NCBI GenBank assembly: GCA_013399855.1
Contig: VXAY01003846.1
Span: 186,264 to 250,263 of the forward strand
Length of the DNA stretch: 64,000 nt
Direction of reading: 5' to 3'
Source of the DNA: Oxyruncus cristatus
Taxonomy: Eukaryota > Chordata > Aves > Passeriformes > Cotingidae
In this document: in pieces, positions 38,041 to 48,122 of the stretch
How positions within the stretch are numbered: position 1 is the stretch's first letter
Layout of the letters: every line of letters starts with the position of its first letter
Notes under the pieces: generated by a model
Databases searched by the model: none
What the model was told of the DNA's origin: nothing
Seen by the model: the letters and a program-made list of their open reading frames with translations, nothing else
Program-made: the position numbers and the translations under genes

Positions 38041-41000
38041 CCCTAGGGTTTAATGTCTGCTGAAACACCCTTTGCTATACTCTTCCTAAATCACCCTTTT
38101 GGGTTCTTGTCTTGTTTTTCACCCCTAGAAATCCATATCCTTCAATTATTTCTGATCGGTGAACTGATTTATCACCTTCATTGGTGCCAATCTACCCTGC
38201 TATCTGCTAGAAAGTAAAATACAAGCTTCAGAAACTAAAGCTAGAAAGTGACTTCACAGTAGTCAGTGGATTCTGTCCGTGACAGGTCTCCAGCAGGAGC
38301 ATTGTTTGAGATTCCTGTGACTGTAGCTACCACTGGAAACCACAGAGACAATCCATGGAAAAGATTGCACAATCCTAGAATTTGAAAATCTGTGGGTAAC
38401 TGGCATAAAATCAAAGAGCATGAATATTAGTGCCATTTATTTACCCACTGTTTAATTTCTTTAAAATTCTGACCCGGGGCTTGGAAGCACCATCTAAGCG
38501 AGACATTTGTGAAGAGACTGTCGTCGCCATGCATTAAAACTGCTGGGAATAAAGAACGCTATCATTTCACGTTCAGTCCTGGAGTCCAATCTTGATTCTA
38601 CCCACTGTTTTATGAAAAAGGCTAGTTAATTATATTACACTGGCAGGCTTCTTTGCGATTCTATCCTTAATCCAAAAATACTCCCTTATTTTTCAAAGGA
38701 ACATGGGTTCTTAATGAGAAGATCCAAACCCTGTAGTGTAAGTGTGATAAATAAAATCGTAGTCACTTACCTGTCACTGAAAAATTTTTTGTCCATGTTT
38801 GAACTGACACAAAATTATTTGAAATTTTCTGCGCATGTTTATTTTCCCCTATGATTTTGCTTATGAACTAGCACAGTGTTGAAAACCTGAGTGTGGAGAA
38901 AAGAAATAAAGATTTCTTTATTAAATGAAAGAAAAAGAAACAATTTTGGTACTTTTTTTATAACTTTATTTCTATTAAATAAGGAGTTTTGTACTTTTCC
39001 TTTCAAATCTTGTCTTTTGATTCTATGAAATTTGATTTTGTAAAGCAATACTTCTGGTTTGGATGGTATTTTCTAAAATTTTCCGTGTGATTTAAAAAAA
39101 AAAAAAAAGGATGCAAAGAGGAGAGAAGGAAAAACTTGAAAGACTGAGATGAAAGTAGGATCATTAAACTATTCAATAGTTATGATGTTTATTAATGAAA
39201 ATATTATCCTGTGTTTTGAACAGAGTGGGGAACTTAGACTTGGCCTCAACTGTGACCTCCGTGCTGGCTTCCCGTTGACATTTACTGAGAGGTCTGTGCT
39301 GGTGATGTTAGTAAGGGTGAGGGAGGTGCTCCAAGGAGTGAGAATATCAAGCGGTAATTAATAAAGGAAGTTGAAAGATTAGTAAGAGCCTAAGGAGATA
39401 CCTTGTGGTATGTGCTGTTATTTATATGTATCTTTCCAGGTATCAGTGGTTCCAATCTTCTCTTTTCCTGTGACTACCTGTGATTGCTGTCAAAAACTTA
39501 TAAATTATGAATCCCCTCTCACACTTCAATTGTGACATTTTATTTCTTTGGCTTCTTAGACTGTTAAAGAAACAAAGGAAATGAGATGACAAAAATAAAT
39601 TAAAATAAGTTCAGTATTTCCACTGTGAAATCTGTCACATTTACCAAGTAATTCACTTCATATGGTACAGTATTTGATTTTGCACAGAGATTATAAACCT
39701 GTATCATGCCCAACAGTAGTCTGGAAGAAGTTTTCAATTAACAAAAAAAGCCTTAAATCTGGTTTATTTTATTAGTTAATTGTTAACTTTCTCGTGTATG
39801 TTTTAACAAATCACTGTAACAAAGATGTCTAGGGAAGGATAAGCATTTTTTATCACCTGTTGTTCTCTCAGGCTACTATCAGGCTCATTGGTCTGGATCC
39901 TTGGGCTTGAAAGAGAGGGATACTACTGAGACCTCAGGTACTTTTTGAAGAATCAGAATGTGTCCTGTAAAACTGCAGTTGGCTGAAGGGTTTTGGAAGT
40001 TGGCCTCAGTGGATGTGGCCTATATGGGATTTCCCTTGGCAGTTTCAGCTCCTTGAGGCCAAAGCTAAATCTGAGATTGCACAGAGTGGTGGCTTTTTGT
40101 TTATTTATTTTTAATTTTAATTTATTTTTAGTTTAAACAGCTAAACGGTCCCACTGGGGACAGCAGTCAGCATGCATGCTTTGGACCTGCCTGGGCATTG
40201 TAAACTGGGGCAGAGTTGGCCTAAGAACTGACAGACCATCACTGGTTTCACAATCACATAGTTTAGACCCTACTGTTTCAACTTCCTGTCAATAACTGTT
40301 GAATTATTGCCTCCTGTTCACGGACAGAGACTGGCTGACTCAGTTAAGCTTTGCCACGTCCAGTTGCTCTGGCTGAAAGGAAGCAAAGTGGGGTCCACAA
40401 CCTGCCTGACCTTGGAGCCGAGAGATGAGATGTGTGCTCAGAAACTTTTTGCTTAATTATTTGGAGACTCTGGCTATGTGTGCTTTAGAGCAAGGGTGTT
40501 GCATCACCCAACAAACGGAGGAAAGAAAGTATCTGCTTTTCAAGGCTAGGATCTGTTCTTTTGACTAGTACAGGAGGGGCTTAGTATCCTGTTTCTTTTC
40601 TTGGCTCTCCATGAACCTCTGGGAGGGATGCCTATGTTTTCAATCCAATCACTAAATTTTGTAATTTCTTTACTTGATCTGAATAGAGTTGCATTGCAAA
40701 GTTTGCCCAGTGACTTCTGTAATCAGACAAGTCAGGCACTAATTACTGCTACTCTGAAACAGCTACACGTGGACACTGTTTTGTAAAATGGCAGAATCAC
40801 CCTGGATTCAGCCCGTGCTAAAATCACCCATGGGGAAGTTGCACTTCATTCATGTGGACATGCTCTGATAATCCAGAGAGAAGATGTCAGGGTTTAACTC
40901 AACTATGTCATTGCTCAAAATGTATCTTGTATTGTGTGGGACATAAGAGGTGTGTAAGAAGGGACAGGGAGTATCTCTGGGTAAGGAATCCTTTGGCCTT

Positions 41001-41102
41001 GCACTGCTAGTGCTGGCTGCCATTAATCTCACCCACTCCATCACAGCAGCTATGTTTCGATTTTTAGGAGCAAAGCTGCCTGAAAGAGGAGCTGCACAAA
41101 CA
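38041..41102. other. Unique noncoding DNA
   Basis: No gene recognised. 38440-38600 holds several CpGs in otherwise CpG-poor DNA (CTAAGCGAGACATTTG, GACTGTCGTCGCCATGCATT, AACGCTATCATTTCACGTTC) and no repeats, a texture often seen in conserved noncoding elements. An A run lies at 39094-39108 and a TTTAT/TTTAATTT patch at 40099-40134. Confidence 0.55.
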
Positions 41103-41435
41103 GAAAATCAGAGAATTATAGAATGGTTTGGGTTGGAAAGGACCTTGAAGATCATCTAGTTCCAACCTCACTGGCCTGGGCAGGGACATATTCCACTAGA
41201 TCAGGTTGCTCACAGCACTATCCAACCTGGACTTGAACACTTCCAGGGATGGGGCATCCACAACTCCTTCGGATGACCTGTTCCAGCACCTCACCACCCT
41301 CACAGTAAGGAATTTTTTCCTAATACCCAGTCTAAGCCTTCTCTCAGTTTGAAGTCGTTCTGCTTGTCCTTGTAACACTACATTGTAACAAGTCCCTCTC
41401 CAGCTCTTTTGTAAGCCCTGTTTGGTGCTGGAAAG
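41103..41435 (-). mobile_element. CR1 retroposon 3' segment, minus orientation
   Basis: The plus strand carries the reverse complement of a CR1 tail. It starts with ATTATAGAATGGTTTGGGTT (the element's 3' end), then GGAAAGGACCTTGAAGATCA, AGTTCCAACC, ACTAGATCAGGTTGCTCA, GCACTATCCAACCTGGACTT, CACTTCCAGGGATGGGGCAT, CCACAACTCC, TTCCAGCACCTCACCACCCT, GTCCCTCTCCAGC and GTGCTGGAAAGCTGC. It belongs to a different CR1 subfamily from the three plus-strand copies, which carry the ATTCTATGATTCTATGATT-type end. Similarity fades after about 41435, which I take as the 5' truncation point. The 149-codon minus-strand open frame 41196-41645 is read partly from this element. Confidence 0.94.
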
Positions 41436-41835
41436 CTGCTGAGTGCACTGAAATGACACAGAATTGATTGATTGAATAAACTGGCATGATCCTAGCAGGC
41501 CAGACACATGCCACGTGAAGGTCCGTGTTGGAGTGCCACTGGACCAGATGTCAGAAACCTGTGGGCACTGCCAGTCCTGGCTGTCCTGGACTAGCCTTCC
41601 CCAGAGCTTTCCCACCCTGTCCATCACTGTTGTCTTAGCATCCATTGACAGTCTGTCTCTGCTGTGTAAGAGAAAGGTGACAACTGGGAAAAAAGTAGAG
41701 AGGAGTGAAAAAAAGGAAAATAAAATAATCTATGTGAGGCAGAAATTAAATAATTCTGGCTTTAATGTAAGGGATTGAAACCACAGAGTATGAAATGTGT
41801 CACAGACCATCGAAGTGCAATATCTACTGCTGTAC
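41436..41835. other. Unique DNA between a CR1 and a candidate exon
   Basis: No recognised repeat. The first 210 bp continue a minus-strand open frame that runs into the CR1, with no protein similarity that I can recall. 41690-41750 is A-rich. Confidence 0.55.
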
Positions 41836-41950
41836 CTCAGGTGAGGGGATGTAGATGATACAGGTCCATCAGCTTGGGTATCTGAAAGAACTGCAATTCC
41901 ATTTGGCCTAGTTTCCTCTCCTACTTCTTCATCTATATCAGCATACTTAC
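41836..41950 (-). other. Candidate internal exon of unknown gene
   Basis: On the minus strand a pyrimidine-rich stretch ending CTCTTATTCCACAG precedes an open 115-bp block, and the block ends CCTGAG|GTACAG, a moderate 5' splice-site match. Within the 79-codon open frame 41730-41969 the peptide includes KYADIDEEVGEETRPNGIAV and then LSDTQADGPVSSTSPHLR. That hydrophilic, acidic, Ser/Pro/Thr-containing composition looks more like real protein than most open frames here. I do not recognise the protein. The phases would be 1 at the start and 2 at the end. The acceptor region also contains CACAG|GTAAGTAT, a near-perfect donor, so the site could instead end an exon. Chance remains quite possible. 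Confidence 0.22.
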
Positions 41951-42234
41951 CTGTGGAATAAGAGGCCAAAGAATTTTTCCTTAAAACTCAATGAGACCAA
42001 AAATTTTATTAAAGAGTTTGTTTCACCTTAGAAACTCAGTGCCATAGTCCCTGACTTTCTCTATGTTTAATCATCTTCACTGATAAGCTATTGTCATATT
42101 TAAGGAATTTTATTGTTAGTGTTGAGAAAATGAGTCCTGCAAAATCCTTGTCATAAGGCCTGAAAGAGTTTCTTGTTATTTTGCAGAATTCTTTCTGTGT
42201 GTGCCTGTAGTCTGTGCTCAAGTTTATCTGATAA

Positions 42235-42430
42235 GCAGCTCTCCTTATGCCTTGATCGAGAAGACTTGTTTTCCAGACCCTGTATCATTTCTGTGACCCT
42301 CCTTTGAACTCCAGGATTTGGTATCCTCCCCAAAGTACAGGCACAAGTACGGTCAAGTACTTGCCTAATGAGTGCCGAGAATAACAGCAGATAGATTACT
42401 CCCTTCTTGTTGCTTAGTAGTCTCAGGTTT
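42235..42430 (-). mobile_element. Old diverged CR1-like relic, minus orientation
   Basis: The plus strand shows the reverse complement of a CR1 coding or 3' region. CCTGTATCATTTCTGTGACC and CTCCTTTGAACTCCAGGA resemble the antisense block TTTCTGTGGCCCTCCTCTGG. CTAATGAGTGCCGAGAATAA followed by ACAGCAGATAGATTACTCCC resembles the antisense CCAGTGCTGAGTAGAGG and GATTACCTCCCT. There are many substitutions and no intact frame. The 138-codon minus-strand open frame (42151-42567) is this relic plus the neighbouring (CAAA)n tract. Confidence 0.6.
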
Positions 42431-42446
42431 ACACATCCAAAGAAAG

Positions 42447-42463
42447 TTGTGTTTTGTTTTTTG

Positions 42464-42495
<32 letters not shown>

Positions 42496-42559
42496 TTTGT
42501 GTTTGTTTTTGTTTTTGTTTTGTTGTTGTTGTTGTTTGTTTGTTTGTTTGTTTGTTTTT
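42447..42559. repeat. 113-bp T/G low-complexity tract (TTTTG/TTTG/TTG)n
   Basis: The plus strand contains only T and G: TTTTG units first, then TTG units (42522-42536), then a clean (TTTG)n run to about 42557. On the minus strand it is a (CAAAA)/(CAA)/(CAAA) array. The stepwise change in unit size suggests repeated slippage from an A-rich seed. It sits 17 bp from the old CR1-like relic. Open frames read through it from both strands and encode only low-complexity peptide. Confidence 0.95.
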
Positions 42560-45500
42560 AATTGCATTGCACTGACATTAAGCTTTTCAGAATATCTTCT
42601 GTGGTAACAAAAATTCCTAATGATCTCATTAAGGCACGGATTTTATTCTTAATATTTAGATGTTAGGCAAGTCTGCAGTTTTCCAGGTTTACAGTCCCAT
42701 GTTCACCTGGGGAATGTTAGAGCTTCTGTTACTACCTACAGATGATCTCATTAACTATATTTTGAAATATTCAAAAGGGATTGAAATGAGAAGTTCCAGA
42801 ATACCTATTTCAAAACTTCCAAAGGTGCACTCTGCTCATAGAAGTACCTTATATTTCAATCATTGCCCCAGGGCTGGAAGGAAAGTGGGTCCTTCACATG
42901 CAGGGCTTCAGCAAAATGATGACACATCTGGTGATGTAAACCAGAAAGGTAATTTGATATGTTTGGAGTTTCCTTGCGTTTTCTTTTTTCTTCTTTTTTC
43001 CTTCTCCATTAATTGCTTGCTTTCTTTTCTCCCATTCCAAGAAAGGAGGATTGGAACCCAGTAGATGCAGGAAAAACATAAAACTAATAGCTAGAAAAAT
43101 AATAAATATCACAACTCAATAGGGGTAGTTTGGATGAACTGCCAGGTCAACCACTGTCATGCTTATGTACAAAGGGAGAAAGCACAAATGGGAATTGATT
43201 CCAGCTTTGCTAAAACTGTTATGAGCCTGAGGAAATAGCTGACGTATGTCTTAGATTCCCTGTGAATAAGTGGCAGCTGATTGTTAAATACCTGGAGAAT
43301 CACTGACAGAACACACACAGAAATGTTTTTACACCATTTTGCTCTAGCATAACTGTATTCCTGTATTTTCAAGATATCCTTCTAAATTGCAGAAAGGAAT
43401 GTAATTACAATCTGACCCTCAGGCAAACCCTAAGCCTCACCAATTGTTTTGTACTTCTTTACAGTAAAACTGTCTTACTGCACCTGTTTTGCCTTTGCTT
43501 TGCCATTTTTTTTTTTTTTTTTAATTCACCCATGTGCATATTATGGTCAGTATGGGACTGAAAAGCACATTTTCAATCCCTGTGCTGTAACACATAAACT
43601 TGGAATAATTCTATATATTCACATAGAACTAGCTGGTTCTGGAGCTTCAGGACTCTGAATCTCCAGACATGAATAAAAATTCTGAGGAAAACTGCATATT
43701 CACTACCTTGCTTCATGTTCAGCTTTAAGATCATGCAAATGTCTGTATTGACATTTCAGCTTTTTGAGAAAGAAGTCTGAATCAGTGCTTGCAGCTGTTG
43801 CAGAATTTTCTCCAAACTGTTATGTGAATCAAATCTCTTCACTTGAATACCTTGCTACTTTACAAGACAAACTATGCTGAATATAATATATATTTTGCAC
43901 AGTTTGCTGCAGTTAGAGTTCCCAGATCTTCCAATATGGGGCAGCAGTTGCCAAATCCTGGCAGAAGACAGTCACTTATTTCCACCTGTGAAAATATAGT
44001 CCTCTTTCTCTATGTAGGCAGAGAGAAGTTAGTAAAATAAGCCACTGGAAATGTGGAAGAGATGGAGTTTGGTGGGTTTTTTTTGTTTTTTTTTTTTTTT
44101 TCAAATTTGCTGGCAAAGCAGAGGTAATGTGGTCCAGGAATGTTTCCATTTCTTACATTCTTTGCGATGGTGAAACCTACACATTAATCTTTTGTGTGAT
44201 GTAGTTTCTGGTCAGAACTGTGAATCATTCTTTGATTGCTGGAGGTGTTTTTAACTCACCTGAGTTGTTTTGCTAGCTAATTTAGTGCTCAAGACCACAT
44301 TTTAATTTCTTCACAATAGAAACTGATGCTTTGCTCACTAGATGCCACTACGATATTTTAAAAGACGTCTGGAATGTATAATTTCTCTTTTCTTCGTGGA
44401 ACTTTGTTCCACCCTTGGATCGTATTTATCCCACAATTAGAGGTATAACAGATATATATGAGGCTTCTGTATCTGAAAATATTGTTCTTCAGTATAGGAG
44501 TTTAGAAGCATTTGCTCATACTTACCGACAAAGAAAACCTAATAAAACAAACAAAAATTATGATGATTTTGGCTGAATCTTTCATGGTTTTGACTAGATT
44601 CTCTCACTAAGCAAATAGACTATTAGCTTCAAATTTCTCCTGATTCCTCCCATCCTCTGGCAGTCCTTTGACATATGCCCATGCTTTGATTTTCTTTGTT
44701 TTCTATGCTCAGTTCTATGTCCTTACTCAGCTTCATTCTTCATTGCTTAATAATGCTTAATATTCATACCTTGCCTATCAGAATAAACCATAAATAACCA
44801 TAATAATAGTCATGCCGGAGTAGTGGCTTTTGAACAAAGCACTGTTCTATCTTTTTTTTCCTTTTTAAGTCTGCAAAACACATTGCCACATTTTCCACAA
44901 GCTCATCTTCCACACCTATCAAACTTCAGCTGTTATACAACCAGTGTCCATTTGGTCAGCCAACAGTAGAAATGTTTTCACTGAGACCTACGCTGAACTC
45001 AGCATAATAGCTAACAGGTGGTCAAATTAGAAGAAAAACAAGTTTTAAAAAAACGTGAAGCAAATAAATACTCAGGATCTTAAATGCTGATCAAAGAGTG
45101 TTTAAAAATTAGCTTATATGGACATGCTCTTTGGGAAAGAGCCACAAAAACAGTGGGAAGGACTCAGTCACTGATGAGGTTGAGGGGAAAACCCAGCAGG
45201 AAATTCAGATGAATATTGTTTGGTCATTTTCTTCTTTCAGTTTACCAGTGGAATGAATGTGAACTTTGGTAGATGTATATAAATGTATTTAGTTGATAAA
45301 ATAAAATACAAGCCGCAATGTGCTGTTGGAATTCTGAAACTCACACTGCATAATAGTATTGCTTCTTTTTGATTGGCAGAAGAATACCATGGCTTTACAT
45401 CCATCTTCTACCTGGATGAGAGTTGTTGCTGAATCAGAATATGAGCACGGACAGTCTCACTTTTACTGAACAATTTTAAAATACATATTTCATCTGATTG

Positions 45501-48043
45501 AGCGAGCTTTAAATTTTTTTTCTGAGTGCTAAATTTGAATAAAACAATTATTAGAAAGGAAAGCTAATATTGCACAAAATAGATACTATTATTATAAATA
45601 TCAATATCTCAGATAAGCACATTGCAGAAGCACATATATGCCTGTAGCATAACAAAAATCAATCAGCAAATCACTAACAACTGAAAATGCCAACATTTAA
45701 TAATTTCTAATGGCAAAAAATAAGAAAAATACATCTTTTTCACAGAAGAGATAATGATCATTTTGGCATACGTATCAGATTATTACTCAATAATTTTATA
45801 GATTTTTACAAAATGAATAATACTGCATCATCCCAAGGGGAGAACCTGAAATAAAACTCGTTTACCTTGGTATAGCACCACATTAAGAAGTTGCCATAAA
45901 ACTGAACCTTCACAAAGCTTCACTGATGTTTGTTTACACAAGAAACATCATGAAAAGTGCTTAAACCCAGTGCTTTGGCTGCAGCAAATGGACCTACCCT
46001 CTAGGAAGGCTGCAAAACTTATTTATAAAGAGCAGTGATAAATGCAGTTAACTATTTATTTAAATGTTAACATTAGAAGTGTTTAACAAAGGGAGAGGAA
46101 TCAGGAAGCTCAGTTGAAGTTGCAGATCTGTTCTGAAGTCTCAGCATTGTTCCTTTTATTTTTCTCAGCAGCATGGGTTCAGGATGGAGTTGTTAGGTTT
46201 AAGTTAGAATTTCCTGGCGCTTTTTTTTTTTTTTTTGGTTTGTGTTAAACCTCAGTATTTTTAAACATACTTTCACAAGGGATTCCACTGGTCAATTCTA
46301 GTCCCTTTTTCCTTTTCCCCCAAGGTTGTTTTATGCATATGTAATCATTTTACAGATGGCATATAACAATTTGAAACAAACTCCTTCCAAGCTATCCATT
46401 CCAAACAAAAATAGCCAAGTTTAACAACTATTTTCTCTATTGCTGTTTTTGTAGTGCTTTTTCTGTGTTCAAATCATACTGGGTTTTTTGGAGGGAGAAA
46501 AAAAAAAAAAGGAAAAAAAAAGAGTGTTTTTTTTAATGCTCTCCAGGACATCCAGCTCCAGGCTCACTTATACAGATAGGAAATGGTATCTGGCTTCCTC
46601 TCTCTTCTGCTCCATGCCTGCTACTGCTGTAGCATGGTGTTTCTACCTTCAGTGGCAGCGTACAGCTGCAGCTTCTCTTTCCTCTTTGATGCACCATTAT
46701 GAAAGGTATTAGATGAAAATACCCAAACAAGCTATACTGTCACAGAAGAAATTTTGTGTCCTTTTTTAATTTCATCATAAATGTATTCTTAATACCAAAA
46801 CATTAAAGTCGAAATGTTGAACTTGAGTCAAAATTAGTTTTTTTCCCTGTTTGTCAGAAAAGGAAAACTAACTTAATTTCTTTTTTTATTATTAATTTGG
46901 ATTTGTTCATTTGATTATTTTATCTATTTATTTTTTTTTATTTCCCCAGTTCACCAGGATGAGCTGTAATGATGAGCCCAAGTTCCCTTTTGCCAGCCCA
47001 GACCATTCTCCTGTGATTTGTTGGATTCTTGTGGCTGAGCTACTTTGGAGCAGGCTTGCAGTATTTATGAAATGAAATGCTGAAGTACAGGAGCATGACG
47101 CTGAAATTATAAGTTTTAGACTTTGTATTTCTTGAGTAATGTTTCTGTTTTCACTCTGATTCAGAATTGATGTCAAAATAACGGAAAGAGACTTTTATGC
47201 ATACTCTCACTGCAATGAGAATACACTGTCCTTATATATGTAATTCACTGGCCTGAAGGACTTATTGAAAGAGAGAAAACAGCTGTAGCTTTCAGGAAAA
47301 TCGTGAATATTTTTGAGACTATTGATAAAGTTGTAAGATTTTAAAGTGACTCCATTCCTATGGTGTGGGATATTAAATATTTTGCGCTATACATTCAGAG
47401 TTACTGTGGGAACATTAATTATTTTCAGTGGTGAATTTAGTGATAAAGTCTCTGCCTCAGTAAACTGGTCCAGGTATGTAGCCACTACCTGGAAGTGGTT
47501 TTGAAGAAGCTAATCTTAATTTTCTTCTCATAGACAATAGTAAAAATGAAAATTGACCTATTTTTAACCACTTCTTGATTCGTAAGTTGTTCTATTATTG
47601 CTGTTTTATTGGTATATTAACCATGAACTCTGAAGCCATGCATTATTTAATGTGCCAATATTGTGTAACTTTTTCTCAAGAGAAATCTAATGGTATATAT
47701 TGTTTAAAATTAGAAGTGAGCTCACCATTTTGTTCCAGCAGCAGTTTTCACTTGAGAAGTGTAAACATATTGCGTGGTTACAGTTTCTTGATAAAATAAT
47801 ATAAATATAAAAGCATTCCTTTGTGGAGTCCATTTGTGGAATTTTCTTGCTTTCTATCATTCTGGGGGGTGTGTGTACCATGGGGATCTGTGCTTTACAA
47901 ATAGAAATTACCCATCAGATAGATGGATAAGATTATCCTCAATTCCTGTTACAGGGAGATAAGCATGCAGATCCTTTGGATGTTTTCAGATATTTCAGCC
48001 AAAGTGGGTATGTGGTCTAACTTTATTACTGTGAGAAAGCCAC
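42560..48043. other. Unique noncoding DNA with homopolymer runs
   Basis: No gene recognised. The 134-codon plus-strand frame 42660-43064 is the longest outside repeats but matches no family I know and is near the length expected once by chance. T runs lie at 43506-43522, 44077-44101 and 46221-46236, with a paired A13/A9 run at 46498-46521 and T-rich DNA at 46877-46940. The A+T-rich, repeat-free part at about 45480-46080 might hold conserved noncoding sequence. Confidence 0.6.
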
Positions 48044-48122
48044 AGGCAACATTCTCAGTTGTGTAAACTGATCCAGTAAATTCAGCTTCGCTGACTTATG
48101 TTAACTGATGATCTGACCCAGT
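48044..48122. repeat. Second diverged copy of the amniote palindromic repeat
   Basis: CTCAGTTGTGTAAACTGATC, then ATTCAGCTTCGCTGACTTAT, then GATGATCTGACCCA follows the layout CAGYTGTGTAAACTGA ... ATTCAGCTTCACTGA ... GAGGATCTGGCCC that I associate with the same old reptile/bird repeat class as 13466-13580. It is degenerate, with no arms as clean as in the first copy. Confidence 0.4.

Noticed and set aside
41196..41645. 149-codon minus-strand open frame, the longest in the window
   Set aside because: Its downstream half is the 3' untranslated tail of a CR1 element read through by chance, and its upstream part matches nothing.
42151..42567. 138-codon minus-strand open frame with a Lys/Asn/Gln/Thr-rich start
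   Set aside because: The start is a translation of the (CAAA)n tract and the rest is an old CR1-like relic.
42660..43064. 134-codon plus-strand open frame
   Set aside because: No recognisable domain or splice context, and its length is near what chance gives once in such a window.
47916..47980. Possible third MIR relic (GATTATCCTCAATTCCTGTT)
   Set aside because: Only a short block resembles the MIR 3' region and no core block follows, so the similarity is not enough to call.
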